This document shows, piece by piece, positions 1 to 9,700 of a stretch of 64,000 nt of DNA (positions within the stretch are counted from its first letter, which is position 1; every line of letters begins with the position of its first letter). The stretch is taken from positions 62,001 through 126,000 of the forward strand of contig JACKKC010000003.1 in NCBI GenBank assembly GCA_020637615.1. Reading direction: 5' to 3'. Under the pieces are notes generated by a model. That model saw only the letters and a program-made list of their open reading frames with translations. It made no database searches and was not told the DNA's origin. A program made the position numbers and the translations under genes. This DNA is from Rhodovulum sp. (GTDB lineage Bacteria; Pseudomonadota; Alphaproteobacteria; Rhodobacterales; Rhodobacteraceae).

Positions 1-60
1 CGAGCATGATCCGCAACATGCGCGCCCTTCCGGCGTCCGCCCGCGACCGCCGTCCCGCCG

Positions 61-195
61 TCAGCTGTTGAAGAGCGCCAGGAAGATCAGCGCGGCCAAC
101 GCGAAGCCGAAGATGTAGACCCACATGCGCAGGAAGCCCTCGAAGGTCTTCTCCTGCTCCTTGATGTCCATCTTGCCGTACTCGTAATCGGCCAT
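61..195 (-). CDS. aa3-type cytochrome c oxidase subunit IV (44 aa)
   Basis: The protein reads MADYEYGKMDIKEQEKTF then one hydrophobic helix (about residues 24-42) ending LFNS. This is the pattern of the small bacterial aa3 oxidase subunit IV family: a charged N-terminus with an 'I-EQE-TF-GF' core and a single membrane segment. It is an accessory subunit of the inner-membrane aa3-type terminal oxidase. The ATG is preceded on the minus strand by a GAGGAGA ribosome site about 6 bases upstream. The length fits the family (about 43-50 aa). No other oxidase gene is in the window; stand-alone copies of this gene are usual in Rhodobacterales. Confidence 0.85.
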   Translation of the reverse strand: MADYEYGKMDIKEQEKTFEGFLRMWVYIFGFALAALIFLALFNS

Positions 196-233
196 CGCCC
201 GTCTCCTCGACCCTTCGTTCCGTCCTGCGCCTT

Positions 234-1304
234 CTAACCCGATCCCGGCGCGCTGTCAGGTGCCTTTTCGCGCCGCTGCCAGAGCCAGGCGCCGCCCGAA
301 TCGCGCCACCGCACGGCCGCGCCCGTCCGGTGCAGGTGGTTGAGATGCCCCACCGCCTCGGCCAGCGCCAGCCCGTAAGCCGCGCCACCGATGCGCCGGC
401 CGAAGAGCGCCTCGAAGCATTCGCTGGCGCGGCGCGGCCGGTCGAGAAAGGCCTCGAGCGCGGCAAGCGCCGCCTCCTGATGCGCGATAAGCAGCTCCAG
501 CCGCAGATCGAGCCCGGTGAAAGGCAGGCGATGGCCGGGCAGTGCCAGATGCTCCGGCCCGGCCAGCGCGCGGAGCCGCCGGCAGGAGGCAATCCAGGCC
601 CCGACCGGATCGGCTTCGGGCTCGGTGGGATAGACGCCGAGATTGGGCGTGATGCCCGGCAGCACCTGGTCGCCCACGAGCACGACGTCATGGTCCACGC
701 CCCAGAGCAGCGCCGCCTCCGGCGCATGGCCATTGCCGATCTCCACCCGCCAGCGACGCCCGCCGGCCTCGATCTCCTCGTCCTGCGCGATGCGGCGGAA
801 TCCGAGCGGCATGGGCGCCACCACATCGGCGAAGTTGAAGGGCCGCGCCTCCGCGCGCGCCGCCAGCATCTCAGCCTCCATGCCGGCGCCGCGCCAGAAG
901 TCCAGCGCCTCCGCCGGGGGCCGTTCCTGCACGTCGAGGGTCAGCATGCGCGCATAGAGCCAGGCGGTGCGGGTGGCCCAGAGCTCGGCGCCAAGCGCGC
1001 CCTGGAACCATCCAGCGAGCCCAACATGGTCGGGATGGTGATGGGTCAGCACCACCCGCCGCACCGGTCGCCCGGCGAGCGGCCCGGCCAGCGCCGCCCG
1101 CCACCACTCCCGGCAGGCGGGCGTGTCGAGCCCGGCGTCGACGATCGTCCAGCCGTCACCCTCGTCGAGCGCATAGACGTTGAGATGGTCGGGGCGGAAA
1201 GGCAGCGGCAGCCGCAGCCAGAGCACGCCCTCGGCGATCTCGACCGCCGCCCCCGGCGCCGGCGGCTCCGGGTGGGGATAGTGCAGGCCGCCGGCCCTCC
1301 GCAC
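234..1304 (-). CDS. MBL-fold metallo-hydrolase (LACTB2-like)
   Basis: A 356-residue metallo-beta-lactamase-fold hydrolase. The metal motif THHHPDH lies at residues 87-93, with later metal ligands in NGHAPE, LVGDQVLPG and LPGHRLP. The C-terminal roughly 90 residues look like the winged-helix extension found in LACTB2-type proteins, which act on thioesters or RNA; the substrate cannot be read from sequence. The start is GTG, three bases after the stop of the upstream acyl-CoA dehydrogenase, so the two genes are probably co-transcribed. That pairing suggests, but does not prove, a role in acyl-thioester metabolism. Confidence 0.8.
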   Translation of the reverse strand: MRRAGGLHYPHPEPPAPGAAVEIAEGVLWLRLPLPFRPDHLNVYALDEGDGWTIVDAGLDTPACREWWRAALAGPLAGRPVRRVVLTHHHPDHVGLAGWFQGALGAELWATRTAWLYARMLTLDVQERPPAEALDFWRGAGMEAEMLAARAEARPFNFADVVAPMPLGFRRIAQDEEIEAGGRRWRVEIGNGHAPEAALLWGVDHDVVLVGDQVLPGITPNLGVYPTEPEADPVGAWIASCRRLRALAGPEHLALPGHRLPFTGLDLRLELLIAHQEAALAALEAFLDRPRRASECFEALFGRRIGGAAYGLALAEAVGHLNHLHRTGAAVRWRDSGGAWLWQRREKAPDSAPGSG

Positions 1305-1307
1305 GCT

Positions 1308-2999
1308 TCAGGCTTCGAAATCGAGGGCGCGGAGCGTCGCGGCGCCGGCGCAGGCGCGGGCGGCGAGCGCCTCGACCTCGCTCAGCATGTGCAGGAGGTG
1401 GAAATCCGCGAGCGCCGCGCGCTGCGCGCCGCCGCCCTCCGCCTCCGCCGCCTTCAGCAGGTAATGCCCGCCGAGCGTCAGCGCGAAGGCCCTCAGATAC
1501 GGCACCGCGCCGGCGAATCTCTCGTCACCCTCAGCGGCCAGCATCCACGCCGTCGCCTCCGAGAGCCGCCCTGCCGCCACGCCGAGCCGCAGCCCGCGCT
1601 CGCCGGAAGCCTCTGCCGTCGCCGCGATCTCGCCGATCAGCGCCCGGGCGGCGGCACCGCCGTCCGCCAGCTTTCGCCCGACCAGATCCATCGCCTGGAT
1701 GCCGTTGGTGCCCTCGTAGATCGCCGTCACGCGCACGTCGCGGTAGAACTGCGCGATCCCGGTCTCCTCGATATAGCCCATGCCGCCGGCGACCTGCATG
1801 GCGAGCGAACTCACCTCGCAGCCGGCGTCGGTGCCGAAGGCCTTGGCGATCGGGGTCAGGAAGGCCGCCCGCGCCGCCCAGCCCGCCTCGCCCGTCGCCG
1901 CCGCCATGTCGGTGGAGAGCGCGCAATCGAGGCAGATCGCCCGCGCGGTGGCGGTCAGCGCGCCCATGGTCGCGAGCATCCGGCGCACGTCGGCATGGCC
2001 GAGGATGCTGGTCGCCGCACCGTCGGGCCCGCGTCCCTGCACCCGGTCACGGGCATAGGCCAGCGCCGCCTGCAGCGCGGCATCCGCCGAGCCGAGCCCC
2101 TCGACGCCGACCCCGAGGCGGGCGTTGTTCATCATGGTGAACATCGCCGCCATGCCCCGATGCGCGCCCCCTACCAGCCAGCCGGTCGCGCCCTCGTAAT
2201 GCATCACACAGGTCGGCGAGCCGTGCAGCCCCATCTTGTGCTCGAGCGAGGCCGCCCGCAGGCTGTTGGCCCGGCCCGGCCCTCCCCCGGCATCGGGCAG
2301 GAATTTCGGCACGAGGAAGAGCGAGATCCCGCGCGTGCCCGGCGCCGCGTCCGGCAGCCGCGCCAGAACCATGTGGCAGATGTTCTCCGCCATGTCGTGG
2401 TCGCCCCACGAGATGAAGATCTTCTGCCCGGTGATCGCATAGCGCCCCGCGCCGTCGGGCTCGGCCCTCGTGCGGATCGCGCCCACGTCCGAGCCCGCCT
2501 GCGGCTCGGTCAGGTTCATCGTCCCGGTCCATGCGCCGCTGACGAGCTTCGGCAGATAGATCGCCCTGAGATCCGCGTCGCCATGGGCCTGCAGCGCCTC
2601 GATCGCGCCCTGCGTCAGCAGCGGCGCCAGCGACAGCGCGAGGTTGGCACCGGCCATCATCTCGTTGACGCAGGTCAGAAGCAGCGTCGGCAGCCCCGAG
2701 CCGCCCTGCTCGGGATCGGCGGTCAGCCCGATCCAGCCCCCCTCGGCGATGGCGCGATAGGCCTCCGGGAAGCCCGGCGTGCAGCGCACCACGCCGTTCA
2801 CCAGCCGCGCCGGCTCCAGGTCACCCGCCCGCCGCAGGGGCGCCATCACCTCCTCGGCGAGCCGCGCCGCGCCGCTCAGGACCGCCTCGACGGTCTCGGG
2901 CGTCGCCTCGGCGAAACGCCCGGTCTCGGCCAGCCGGCCGCCGCCCAGAACCGCGTCGATCAGGAAGCGCATCTCGGCGACGGGGGCGCGGTAGCTCAT
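1308..2999 (-). CDS. Acyl-CoA dehydrogenase, long form with C-terminal extension
   Basis: FAD-dependent acyl-CoA dehydrogenase of 563 residues, which would pass electrons to ETF. The flavin/substrate region shows MNLTEPQAGSDVGAIRT, then KIFISWGDHD. The likely catalytic glutamate is in AIYEGTNGIQA. The last roughly 120 residues form the extra helical domain of the long subfamily that includes the 3-methylmercaptopropionyl-CoA dehydrogenase DmdC. Without dmdB/dmdD neighbours I do not assign that function. I chose the ATG giving MSYRAPVAEM because it matches the family start; the reading frame is open 39 codons further upstream but that part is low-complexity. It is divergent from sua5. Confidence 0.85.
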   Translation of the reverse strand: MSYRAPVAEMRFLIDAVLGGGRLAETGRFAEATPETVEAVLSGAARLAEEVMAPLRRAGDLEPARLVNGVVRCTPGFPEAYRAIAEGGWIGLTADPEQGGSGLPTLLLTCVNEMMAGANLALSLAPLLTQGAIEALQAHGDADLRAIYLPKLVSGAWTGTMNLTEPQAGSDVGAIRTRAEPDGAGRYAITGQKIFISWGDHDMAENICHMVLARLPDAAPGTRGISLFLVPKFLPDAGGGPGRANSLRAASLEHKMGLHGSPTCVMHYEGATGWLVGGAHRGMAAMFTMMNNARLGVGVEGLGSADAALQAALAYARDRVQGRGPDGAATSILGHADVRRMLATMGALTATARAICLDCALSTDMAAATGEAGWAARAAFLTPIAKAFGTDAGCEVSSLAMQVAGGMGYIEETGIAQFYRDVRVTAIYEGTNGIQAMDLVGRKLADGGAAARALIGEIAATAEASGERGLRLGVAAGRLSEATAWMLAAEGDERFAGAVPYLRAFALTLGGHYLLKAAEAEGGGAQRAALADFHLLHMLSEVEALAARACAGAATLRALDFEA

Positions 3000-3133
3000 G
3001 GCGATCTCGCTCGTTGGGCCGTCGTGGCGGCAGAATCGGCTTTCGGGGAGCGGCCCGGGCAGGTATGGAGCCGCGGCAGAGGGCGGCAACCTAGGGCCTG
3101 CCGCCGGAAGCGACAAGCGAGACGCGCCACATT

Positions 3134-4105
3134 ATGGCCGAATTGAACACCGTCATCCTGTCCGACAGCGCCCGCGGCCTGCGCGCCGCGGCGGGCCTTC
3201 TGCGCGCGGGCGAGCTCGTCGCCTTCCCCACCGAGACGGTCTACGGACTCGGCGCCAATGCCCGCGACGACCGCGCCGTGGCTCGGATCTTCACCGCCAA
3301 GGGAAGGCCGGTCTTCAACCCCCTGATCGTGCACGTGCCCGATGCCGCGATGGCCCTTGAGCTCGCGGAATTCTCGCCGGCCGCCGAGGCGCTGGCCAAG
3401 CGATTCTGGCCGGGGCCGCTCACCCTCGTCCTGCCCCGCCGTCCGGAGACCGGCCTCTCGGGGCTCGCCACCGCCGGCCTCGACACCGTGGCGCTGCGCG
3501 TGCCCGCCCATCCGCTCGCCCATCGGCTGCTCGAGGAATTCGGCGGCCCGCTCGCCGCGCCCTCGGCCAATCCCTCGGGCGGGGTCAGCCCGACGACGCG
3601 GGCGCATGTGCTCGACGGGCTCGACGGCGCCATCGCCGCGGTGCTCGACGGCGGCGCCTGCCCGGTGGGGCTCGAATCGACCATTGTGGGATTCGACCGC
3701 GACACCGCCGTGCTGCTGCGTCCCGGCGGGCTGCCGGTCGAAGAGATCGCCGCCCTGCTCGGCCGGCCCGTGGATACCCTGACCACGCGCCATGTCACGG
3801 CGCCGGGCCAGTTGCAGTCGCATTACGCGCCACGCGCGACGCTGCGCCTCGACGCCGTCGGGGCGGCAAGCGACGAGATCTGGCTGGGATTCGGCCCGGT
3901 CGCCAGCCTGCGGCCCGGCCTCAATCTCTCCGAGCGCGGCGATCTGGTGGAAGCGGCGGCCAATCTCTTCGCACATCTGCGCGCCGCCGACGCGCTCGCC
4001 GCCGAGGCCGGGCTCTCGCGCATCGCCGTGGCCCCGGTCCCCGACAGCGGCCTCGGCCTCGGCATCAACGACCGCCTGCGCCGCGCCGCCGCGCCGCGCT
4101 TCTGA
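3134..4105 (+). CDS. sua5: L-threonylcarbamoyladenylate synthase (Sua5 type)
   Basis: Makes threonylcarbamoyl-AMP from threonine, bicarbonate and ATP for the t6A modification of ANN-decoding tRNAs. The N-terminal YrdC domain (about residues 12-195) shows the signature FPTETVYGLGANA and the KGRPVFNPLIVH loop, followed by the LAAPSANPSG and GLESTIVGF motifs. A linker with PGQLQSHYAPR leads to a C-terminal Sua5 domain (about 205-320), so this is the long Sua5 form rather than the short TsaC. The length of 323 aa is normal. The ATG has only a weak ribosome site. It is monocistronic and divergent from the acyl-CoA dehydrogenase. Confidence 0.92.
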   Translation: MAELNTVILSDSARGLRAAAGLLRAGELVAFPTETVYGLGANARDDRAVARIFTAKGRPVFNPLIVHVPDAAMALELAEFSPAAEALAKRFWPGPLTLVLPRRPETGLSGLATAGLDTVALRVPAHPLAHRLLEEFGGPLAAPSANPSGGVSPTTRAHVLDGLDGAIAAVLDGGACPVGLESTIVGFDRDTAVLLRPGGLPVEEIAALLGRPVDTLTTRHVTAPGQLQSHYAPRATLRLDAVGAASDEIWLGFGPVASLRPGLNLSERGDLVEAAANLFAHLRAADALAAEAGLSRIAVAPVPDSGLGLGINDRLRRAAAPRF

Positions 4106-4139
4106 GGCCGGAAGCGGCGGCGGGCGGGGGCGGGCGCGG

Positions 4140-4727
4140 CTATCTGATCTCGATCCTGCCCACGATGATGTCGCCACTGCGCTCCGCCGTCATCGCCCCG
4201 GCGACGACCGTTGGCCCCGGCTCGCAGGGCCCGTCCCAGGCAGCCTGCCCGTGCTGGTCGACCGCGCCCTTGATCAGGCCGGTGACCTGCGCGTTTCCGT
4301 AGGCGAGTCCGTCCGCCACGAGGATGCGGATGGCATCCTCGAGCACGTCGTTGGCCTCCGCGAGCGTATAGGTCATCGGCGGCGCGTCGAGGCCACAGCG
4401 GTGCTGCCTGAAGAGCCAGTCGTGGAGCGCATAGGCCGGCCCGTAGGACCAGGGCGAGAACCCCTTCACGCTCCAGAAGAGCCGCGGGATCGATCCGCCG
4501 TCGGTGAACATCGCGCCCGGCACGATCCTGCGGCCGGCGCGCTCGTAGGTCAGCGGGTCGCTTTCGTCCGGGACGAAGACGAAGCGATCCTCGCGCACCC
4601 ATTTGATGAGCAAGACGCCATGGAGCTCGCCCAGAGGCGCCTGCGGCTGCCCGCCAATGTCGCACCCCACCAGAAGCGCCAGGGCCGCGAGGCCGAGGGC
4701 GATTCTCGATGGTTGGCCGGCCGGCAT
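4140..4727 (-). CDS. DUF1353 domain lipoprotein
   Basis: A 195-residue predicted lipoprotein. A hydrophobic signal ends in the lipobox LVGC with the lipidated cysteine at residue 22. The body carries the DUF1353 hallmark FTDGGSIPRLFW followed by YGPAYALHDWLF, a pattern also seen in small phage and bacterial proteins of unknown function. It lies directly after yqgE on the same strand with one base between the genes, so they probably share a transcript. The enzymatic role is unknown; the conserved D/H residues could suggest a hydrolase-like fold, but that is inference. Confidence 0.75.
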   Translation of the reverse strand: MPAGQPSRIALGLAALALLVGCDIGGQPQAPLGELHGVLLIKWVREDRFVFVPDESDPLTYERAGRRIVPGAMFTDGGSIPRLFWSVKGFSPWSYGPAYALHDWLFRQHRCGLDAPPMTYTLAEANDVLEDAIRILVADGLAYGNAQVTGLIKGAVDQHGQAAWDGPCEPGPTVVAGAMTAERSGDIIVGRIEIR

Positions 4728-4728
4728 C

Positions 4729-5301
4729 TCAGGCCCGGCCGCCGCCCGCCGAGAGCAGCCGCGGATCGATCGAGATCGAGCGCAGCGCCGCCTCCCACTT
4801 GTCCGTGTCGCGGGTTCCGAACACCAGATCCGGATCCGCGGCCGCGGTCAGCCAGCCGTTCGCCTGGATCTCGCCCTCGAGCTGGCCCGGCCCCCAGCCG
4901 GCATAGCCGAGCGCCAGCAGCGCCCGCACCGGGCCGGCGCCGCGGGCCATGTCCTGCAGCACGTCGAGGGTCGCGGTCATGGCGAAGCGCGGATCGACCT
5001 TCAGGCTGGCGCCCTCGGCGTCGTATTCCGCCGAATGCAGCACGAAGCCGCGGCCGTGCTCCACCGGCCCGCCGAAATGCACGCCGATTCCGGCCACATC
5101 CGCGGTCGCCTCGATCTCGAGCTGCTTGAGCAGGCTCGCGAAGCGCAGGTCCTGGGCGGGCTTGTTGACGATCAGCCCCATCGCGCCCTCGGCCGAATGC
5201 GCGCAGACGAAGATCACCGACCGCTCGAAGCGCGGGTCGCCCATGCCGGGCATGGCGATGAGCAGCTGGCCGTCGAGGAAGCGGGCGTCGGATGTGTCCA
5301 T
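4729..5301 (-). CDS. yqgE: YqgE/AlgH family protein
   Basis: A 190-residue YqgE/AlgH (DUF179) protein. It shows the family pattern: FLDGQLLIAMPGMGDPRF at the start, then VIFVCAHSAEGAMGLIVNKP, then GGPVEHGRGFVLHS. The biochemical function of the family is not settled; AlgH was described as affecting alginate regulation in Pseudomonas. I chose the ATG that begins MDTSDARF, since the longer open frame upstream is antisense to the next gene. It is divergent from the DsbD-like gene and transcriptionally leads into the DUF1353 lipoprotein. Confidence 0.88.
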   Translation of the reverse strand: MDTSDARFLDGQLLIAMPGMGDPRFERSVIFVCAHSAEGAMGLIVNKPAQDLRFASLLKQLEIEATADVAGIGVHFGGPVEHGRGFVLHSAEYDAEGASLKVDPRFAMTATLDVLQDMARGAGPVRALLALGYAGWGPGQLEGEIQANGWLTAAADPDLVFGTRDTDKWEAALRSISIDPRLLSAGGGRA

Positions 5302-5427
5302 TGCCCCAACATGAGGCCCCGGCCCCGCCTTGACAAGCGAGCCCGCGCGGCCGTGATCGCCGCATTGTGACTGCCACCGGCCGCCGCACGCCCCTATGCT
5401 CCGCCGACCCGTCGAGAAAGTTCCTGC

Positions 5428-6267
5428 ATGCGCCCTCGCCTCGCCTCCCTCGCCTCCCTCGCCGCCCTCTCGGCCGCGGTCCTGATCGCCGCCGCTCCGG
5501 CCCGGAGCGAGCCCGGCCTGCCCGAGGGCGTGCGCGGCATCGACCTGATCGAGGGCTGGCGCCAGGCCGACGGCACCCATGTCGCGGCGCTCGAGGTGCG
5601 GCTCGCCCCGGGCTGGCACACCTATTGGCGGGTGCCCGGCGAGGCGGGAATCCCGCCGCGGCTCGACTGGTCGCGCTCGCGCAACCTCGCCTCGGTCCGC
5701 TACGAATGGCCCCGGCCGCGGGTCTTCGATTTCGCCGGTCTCCGCACGATCGGCTATGCCGATACGCTGGTCCTGCCGGTGATCCTGACCCCCGAGCGGC
5801 CCGGCGAGCCGATCGACATCGACCTCGACCTCCTGCTCGGGGTCTGCGCCGATATCTGCGTGCCCGCCGAGGCGCGTCTCGGCGCGAACCTCGCCCCGGA
5901 TGCCCCGGCCAGCGGAAGGCCCGAAATCGAGGCCGCGCGGGCGGATCGGCCGCGCAGCGCCGCCGAGGCCGGGGTGACCTCCGTCACCTGCCGGCTGGTG
6001 CCCGGCGCGGCGGGCATGGATCTCGACACCACCGTCAGCTTCGCCGCCCCGCCCGGTGCCGACCAGGTCGCGGTGCTCGAGCCCGGCGGCCCCGGCCTGC
6101 GCATCGGCCCGGCCGAGAGCCGCACCGAGGGCCGGGCGGTGCATGCAAAGGCCCGCATCAAGGGCCGCGGCGGCGCCGGCCCGGTGCTCGACCGGGGCGC
6201 CCTGCGCCTCACCCTGCTCGACGGCAGCCGCGCCGTCGACATCCGGGGCTGCGCCGCACCCCGCTGA
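5428..6267 (+). CDS. Periplasmic DsbD alpha-domain-like protein
   Basis: A 279-residue secreted protein with an N-terminal signal peptide (cleavage likely after APARS, about residue 28). It resembles the N-terminal periplasmic domain of the disulfide reductase DsbD: the LAPGWHTYWRVPGEAG block, then a cysteine pair in LGVCADICVPAEA. DsbD's membrane and thioredoxin-like domains are absent, so this is a stand-alone alpha-like domain that would need a separate membrane partner to be reduced. Rhodobacterial genomes commonly place such a gene next to yqgE. Partners and substrates are unknown. Confidence 0.75.
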   Translation: MRPRLASLASLAALSAAVLIAAAPARSEPGLPEGVRGIDLIEGWRQADGTHVAALEVRLAPGWHTYWRVPGEAGIPPRLDWSRSRNLASVRYEWPRPRVFDFAGLRTIGYADTLVLPVILTPERPGEPIDIDLDLLLGVCADICVPAEARLGANLAPDAPASGRPEIEAARADRPRSAAEAGVTSVTCRLVPGAAGMDLDTTVSFAAPPGADQVAVLEPGGPGLRIGPAESRTEGRAVHAKARIKGRGGAGPVLDRGALRLTLLDGSRAVDIRGCAAPR

Positions 6268-6324
6268 GCGGACCGCCCCGCTCCCCGGGCTCCCAGCCCT
6301 GTCGACTCGGGCGGTTCGGGGGCC

Positions 6325-6343
6325 GTGTCCCGCAGCGGGACAC
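6325..6343. repeat. Perfect 19-bp palindrome
   Basis: GTGTCCCGC, one A, then GCGGGACAC form a perfect 9+1+9 inverted repeat 58 bases after the DsbD-like gene. It could form a hairpin on either strand and is followed by the T-rich stretch ATTTTTT about 25 bases later. It also forms one edge of the dispersed repeat A copy below. It could be part of a terminator for the gene to its left or of the repeat itself. Confidence 0.6.
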
Positions 6344-6547
6344 AGTGCATCTCATTGTTATTGCACATTTTTTCAAAAATGACGCCAGCAGCGCTCGCCG
6401 TCGACCTGCATCACGACCGTGGCCGGGGATCCCAAGCCCGATCGACCCGTGGCGATCGGGCCGCGCCGGCCCTGCGGGGGGCCGGCGCGCTTCGCACGCC
6501 GTCCAGGGCCGACGCGTCCCGATCCTCAACCGGTGGTGAAGCTGCGC
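6332..6547 (-). repeat. Dispersed intergenic repeat A, copy 1
   Basis: Fills much of the 453-base gap between the DsbD-like gene and the RND pump. Its reverse complement matches the gap at 45645-45799. The right edge (6499-6547), read on the minus strand, contains CGGTTGAGGATCGGGA and GGCCCTGGACGG, as in copy 2. The left edge shares TGTGTCCCGCTGC. Between the edges both copies carry an AT-rich patch that has diverged in sequence. Outside the repeat the gap shows no credible ORF. Confidence 0.7.
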
Positions 6548-6720
6548 CCCCCCTCGCCCTGCAGCTTGCGCCTTCGGGCGACCGGACATTACTCGACGCG
6601 CCACCGGCGCCTCGCCTTTTCGGTCCGGGGGCTTGGGGTGCGGGCCGCGCGAGGCGCGGCCTTGTCCCTGTCCCGATATTGGGCCTCGGAACGCAGGGTC
6701 AGTCGGAACGGCCGCCGGTG

Positions 6721-9700
6721 CTATCCCGCCCGGACCCCATGCGCCGCGCCCGACCGGCGCAGCAGGATCGCCCCGGCCAGCGCGCCCGCGGCCAGCAGAA
6801 CCACCATCCCCGCCGCCAGCGCCGCCAGCGCCACCCAGCCCGGCGGCCATCCCGGCAGGAACGGCGCCAGCCGCGCCGCCGGGCCGGCCAGCGCCCCCTC
6901 CAGGAGCCAGGGGCCGAGCGTCACGCCCAGCCAGGCGAAGCCGGCGAGGCTCGCCACCGCGACGATCGCGCTCAGTCCCGGCGCCGGCCCCCGGCGCCGC
7001 AGCCCCAGGCCCCGCCGCCAGGCGGTCAGGAGCCGTGCGATATCGCGCTGCACCACCACCAGCGCCGGCACCAGGATCAGCACCAGCACCGCGCCGATGC
7101 CCAGCCCGTAGACCAGCGTCACCACCGTCGGCTTGAGAAAGAGCGCCTGGCTCGAGCGCTCGTACATCAGGGGCCCGAGGCCCAGCACCGTGGTCAGCGA
7201 GGTGAGCAGGATCGGCCGCAGCCGGTCGCCTGCCGCCGCGACCACCGCCGGCACCAGCGCCCGCCGGGACCCGTGGCCGTCGATGGTGGCGATGAGCACG
7301 ATGGCATTGTTGATGATGATTCCGGTCATGCCGATCAGCCCCACCACCGTGAAGAGACTCATGGCGAGCCCCCATTGCCAATGGCCCCAGATCGTGCCGA
7401 TCAGCCCGAAGGGAATGACCGCCATCACCACCACCGGCCGCACCCAGCTCTCGAAGACCCAGGCGAGCGTGAGATAGATCCCCGCGAGGCAGAGCAGGAA
7501 GCCCACGAGCGCCTCGCCGAGGAAGTCCCGCTCCTGCGCCGCCAGCCCGCCGAACTCGTAATCCACGCCGAAGCGCTCGGCGATGCCGGGCAGGATCGCC
7601 GTCTCGAGCTCGCGCGTCAGCTCCGCGGCCGCCGCCGGCTCGTCCTCCGAGACGTCGCCGGTCACGCTCACCACCCGCCGGCCGTTCTCGCGCCCGAGCG
7701 CCGAGAAGCCCGGCCGGCTCTCCACGCTCACGATCTCGGAGAGCGGCACATGCGCCCCGTCGGCGGTGCGCAGCCGGGTCCGGCTGAGGAAATCCGCGGC
7801 GGTCTCGTCCTCGGGCAGGCCGACCCGCACCGTCGCCGTACGGGTCCCGGCGGCGAATTCCGCCGCCTCGATGCCTTCGAGCCGTGCGAAGAGCTCTGCC
7901 CCCACCGCCTCGATGGAGAAGCCGAGGCGCTTGCCGAGCGGCGTGAGGTCGAGCACCAGCTCGGTCTTGTCATAGGCGAGGCTGTCCTCGAGCCCGCTGA
8001 CGATCGCCAGCGGCGCCAGCTCGGCCTTCAGCGCCTCGGCGGCGGCCTTGAGCACCCGCACGTCGGGCCCGAAGAACTTCACGTCGAGCGCGTCGCCGCC
8101 CGGCCCCTGCCCCCAGCTGCGGAAGCTGAGCGTCTCGAGCCTGGGCAGGCGCACCACCTCCGCCTCCAGCGCCTGCACGAAGACCTGGCCGGAATAGGGC
8201 CGGAGATCCGGGTCGATCAGATCCACGTCGATGGCGCCGAGCTGGTCGGGATCCTTGGTCTCCTCGCCGGCGAGGCCGCGCCCGGAGGTGGCGCCGACGA
8301 CCGCGATCGCCGAGGCGACCGGCGCGCGCCCGTATTCGGCGGCGAAGCGCGCGTCCACCGCCGCGACCGCCCGCTCCAGCTCGCGCACCATGGCCTCGGT
8401 ATCGGCGCGGCCGGCGCCGGGCAGCATCGCCACATTGGCGGTGACCGACCCCTGCTCGGGCGGCGAGAAGAAGCGCCAGGTCACGTCCCCGCGGATGAAC
8501 ATCGCCGCCGATTGCGCCAGCAGGAGCAGCGCCGCCGCGATCACCGGATAGCGCAGCCGGATGATCCAGCGCACCGCCGGCTCGAAGGCCCCGATCCGGA
8601 ACGCCTCCAGCCCGCGGTTGACGAGGCGGCTCGGCGCATCCGCCCAGGACCGGGGCCGCGCTGCCAGCGCGCCGGCCATGTGATGGGGCAGGACCAGGAA
8701 ACATTCGACGAGGCTCGCGCTCAGGACCGCGATCACCGTGAAAGGAATGTCGGCGATCAGCGTGCCGAAGCGCCCGCCGATGAAGGCCAGGCCGAAGAAG
8801 GCGAGGATCGTGGTGATCGTCGCCGAGAAGACCGGCAGGGCCATGCGCCGCGCCGCGGTCTCGGCCGCCACCGCCGGCGCCTCGGCGCGGTGTCGCCGCC
8901 GCCAGTCGGCATGCTCCGCCACCACGATGGCGTCGTCCACCACGAGGCCGAGGCAGAGGATCAGCCCGAAGATCGACATCATGTTGAGCGTGAGGCCCGC
9001 GGCGAACATCAGCCCGACCGCCGCGCTCATCGCCACCGGGATGCCCGCCGCCACCCAGAAGGCGGTGCGCGCGTTGAGGAAGAGGAAGAGCAGCCCCACC
9101 ACCAGCGCCAGCCCGATCATCCCGTTCCGGAGCAGCAGGTCGAGCCGGTCGGTGATGCCCTCGGCGCGAGTGCGCACCAGCTCGATCTTCACCCCCTCGG
9201 GCAGGCTCCTCTGCAGCGCCGCGGCGACCTCGCGGGTCTTGCGCTGCATGGCGATGGCGTCGCCCCGATCGCTGCGGTCCACCCGGATCGAGATCGCCGG
9301 CGCGCCGTTCACGAAATAGGCCCGGCCGGCATCCGCGCCCTCCGCCGCCACCCGCGCCACGTCGCGGATGCGCAGCTCCGCGCCTTCCGCATCCGAGCGG
9401 ATCGCCAGGTCGCCGATCGCATCCGCCTCGCGCCGCTCGCTGCCGGCGCGAAGCCGCGTGCCGCTGCCCGCCACGTCGCCCGCCGGGGCGGCGTCGGCGC
9501 CGGCGGCGATCACGTCGGCGACCTCGCGGAGCGTGATGTCGTGGCGGATCAGCTGCGCCTCGGGCACCTCGACGCGGATCACCGGATCGGCCACGCCGCG
9601 GATCGTGGCGCGCGTGATGCCCTCCCGGTAGAGCCGGGCGACGAACTCGTCGGCGTAGCGCCCGAGGCTCGCCACCGGCACCGGCCCGTGGATGATGACG

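Noticed and set aside
1..60. Possible end of another gene at the left edge
   Set aside because: 60 bases show no convincing frame or motif, and nothing can be supported.
330..3146. 938-codon open frame on the plus strand opposite the hydrolase and acyl-CoA dehydrogenase genes
   Set aside because: It is the antisense of two well-supported genes. Its product is Arg/Pro/Gly/Ala-rich with no domain, as expected from a GC-rich shadow frame.
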